DNA of 5,339 nt, taken from the NCBI GenBank assembly GCA_028277485.1, contig JANQGE010000067.1, forward strand, positions 1 to 5,339, given 5' to 3'. The stretch is from Chlorobium sp. (GTDB taxonomy: Bacteria; Bacteroidota; Chlorobiia; Chlorobiales; Chlorobiaceae). The notes below the pieces were generated by a model that saw nothing but the letters and a program-made list of their open reading frames with translations, searched no databases and was not told the origin of the DNA. A program made the position numbers and the translations under genes. Shown piece by piece: positions 5,196 to 5,339 of the stretch; the first letter of the stretch is position 1; each line of letters begins with the position of its first letter.

Positions 5196-5339
5196 GCTCG
5201 TTACCAACTCCCTCACCCGTCTCCATGCCCTCAACTGACGCCACCATAGCGATCACCTCGGCATCGGCTTCGGTAAAATCATCCAGACTGAAACGCTCGA
5301 TCTGCATCATATTGAACTCGTCTATCAGATCAACCAGAT
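5191..5339 (-). CDS. Unrecognised acidic protein, C-terminal 48 residues; continues past right edge
   Basis: A single open minus-strand frame enters at the right edge and ends at TAG (5193-5191). The visible tail starts LVDLIDEFNMMQIERFSLDD and continues FTEADAEVIAMVASVEG to ...GEGVGNEL. It contains 13 Asp/Glu and only one Arg, with no Lys. The first 35 residues look helical and protein-like; the final Gly/Glu-rich 12 look like an unstructured tail. No family was recognised, and it does not look like the end of ExbB, ExbD or a TonB-dependent receptor (barrel receptors end in an aromatic residue). The reading direction is the same as the other genes. The stop codon lies in the last unit of the heptamer array, so the present end of the protein may have been set by that repeat. 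Confidence 0.55.
   Translation of the reverse strand, partial: LVDLIDEFNMMQIERFSLDDFTEADAEVIAMVASVEGMETGEGVGNEL

Overview
The window is about half G+C and reads as chromosomal DNA from a Gram-negative, diderm bacterium: it encodes an outer-membrane beta-barrel, a periplasmic LolA-like protein and a TonB. The TonB N-terminus (a cytoplasmic 'YLDTDR..QIDYGNLVLRKRG' block before the membrane segment) and the style of the exporter genes resemble green sulfur bacteria (Chlorobi). That assignment is from memory of the families, not from a search, and is only moderately secure.

All six genes lie on the minus strand, so transcription runs from high to low coordinates. In that order they are: the last 48 codons of an unrecognised acidic protein (5339-5191); a repeat-filled spacer of 316 bp; a TonB energy transducer (4874-4038); a 100-bp gap with a good -10 element; an AraC-family regulator of the PchR (siderophore-regulator) type (3937-2909); a 246-bp regulatory gap with two hairpin or repeat structures; then a tight three-gene operon running off the left edge. 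The operon encodes a LolA-like periplasmic protein (2662-1865), a DUF1302-like outer-membrane barrel (1868-600, with 4-nt overlap) and the N-terminal third or less of an RND/MMPL (HAE3-type) inner-membrane transporter (569-1).

Together the last three genes look like a complete envelope-spanning route for a hydrophobic substrate: inner-membrane pump, periplasmic LolA-fold carrier and outer-membrane barrel. The neighbouring PchR-like regulator and TonB suggest, without proving it, that the cluster responds to iron or siderophore status or handles such a compound. No TonB-dependent receptor, ExbB or ExbD is visible in the window.

The most unusual non-coding part is 4913-5195. It holds two diverged copies of a 25-bp element, inverted repeats that can pair with each other, and two stretches of degenerate 7-bp tandem repeats. 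One of these stretches runs through the stop codon of the upstream gene. No RNA genes, CRISPR array or insertion sequence were found.
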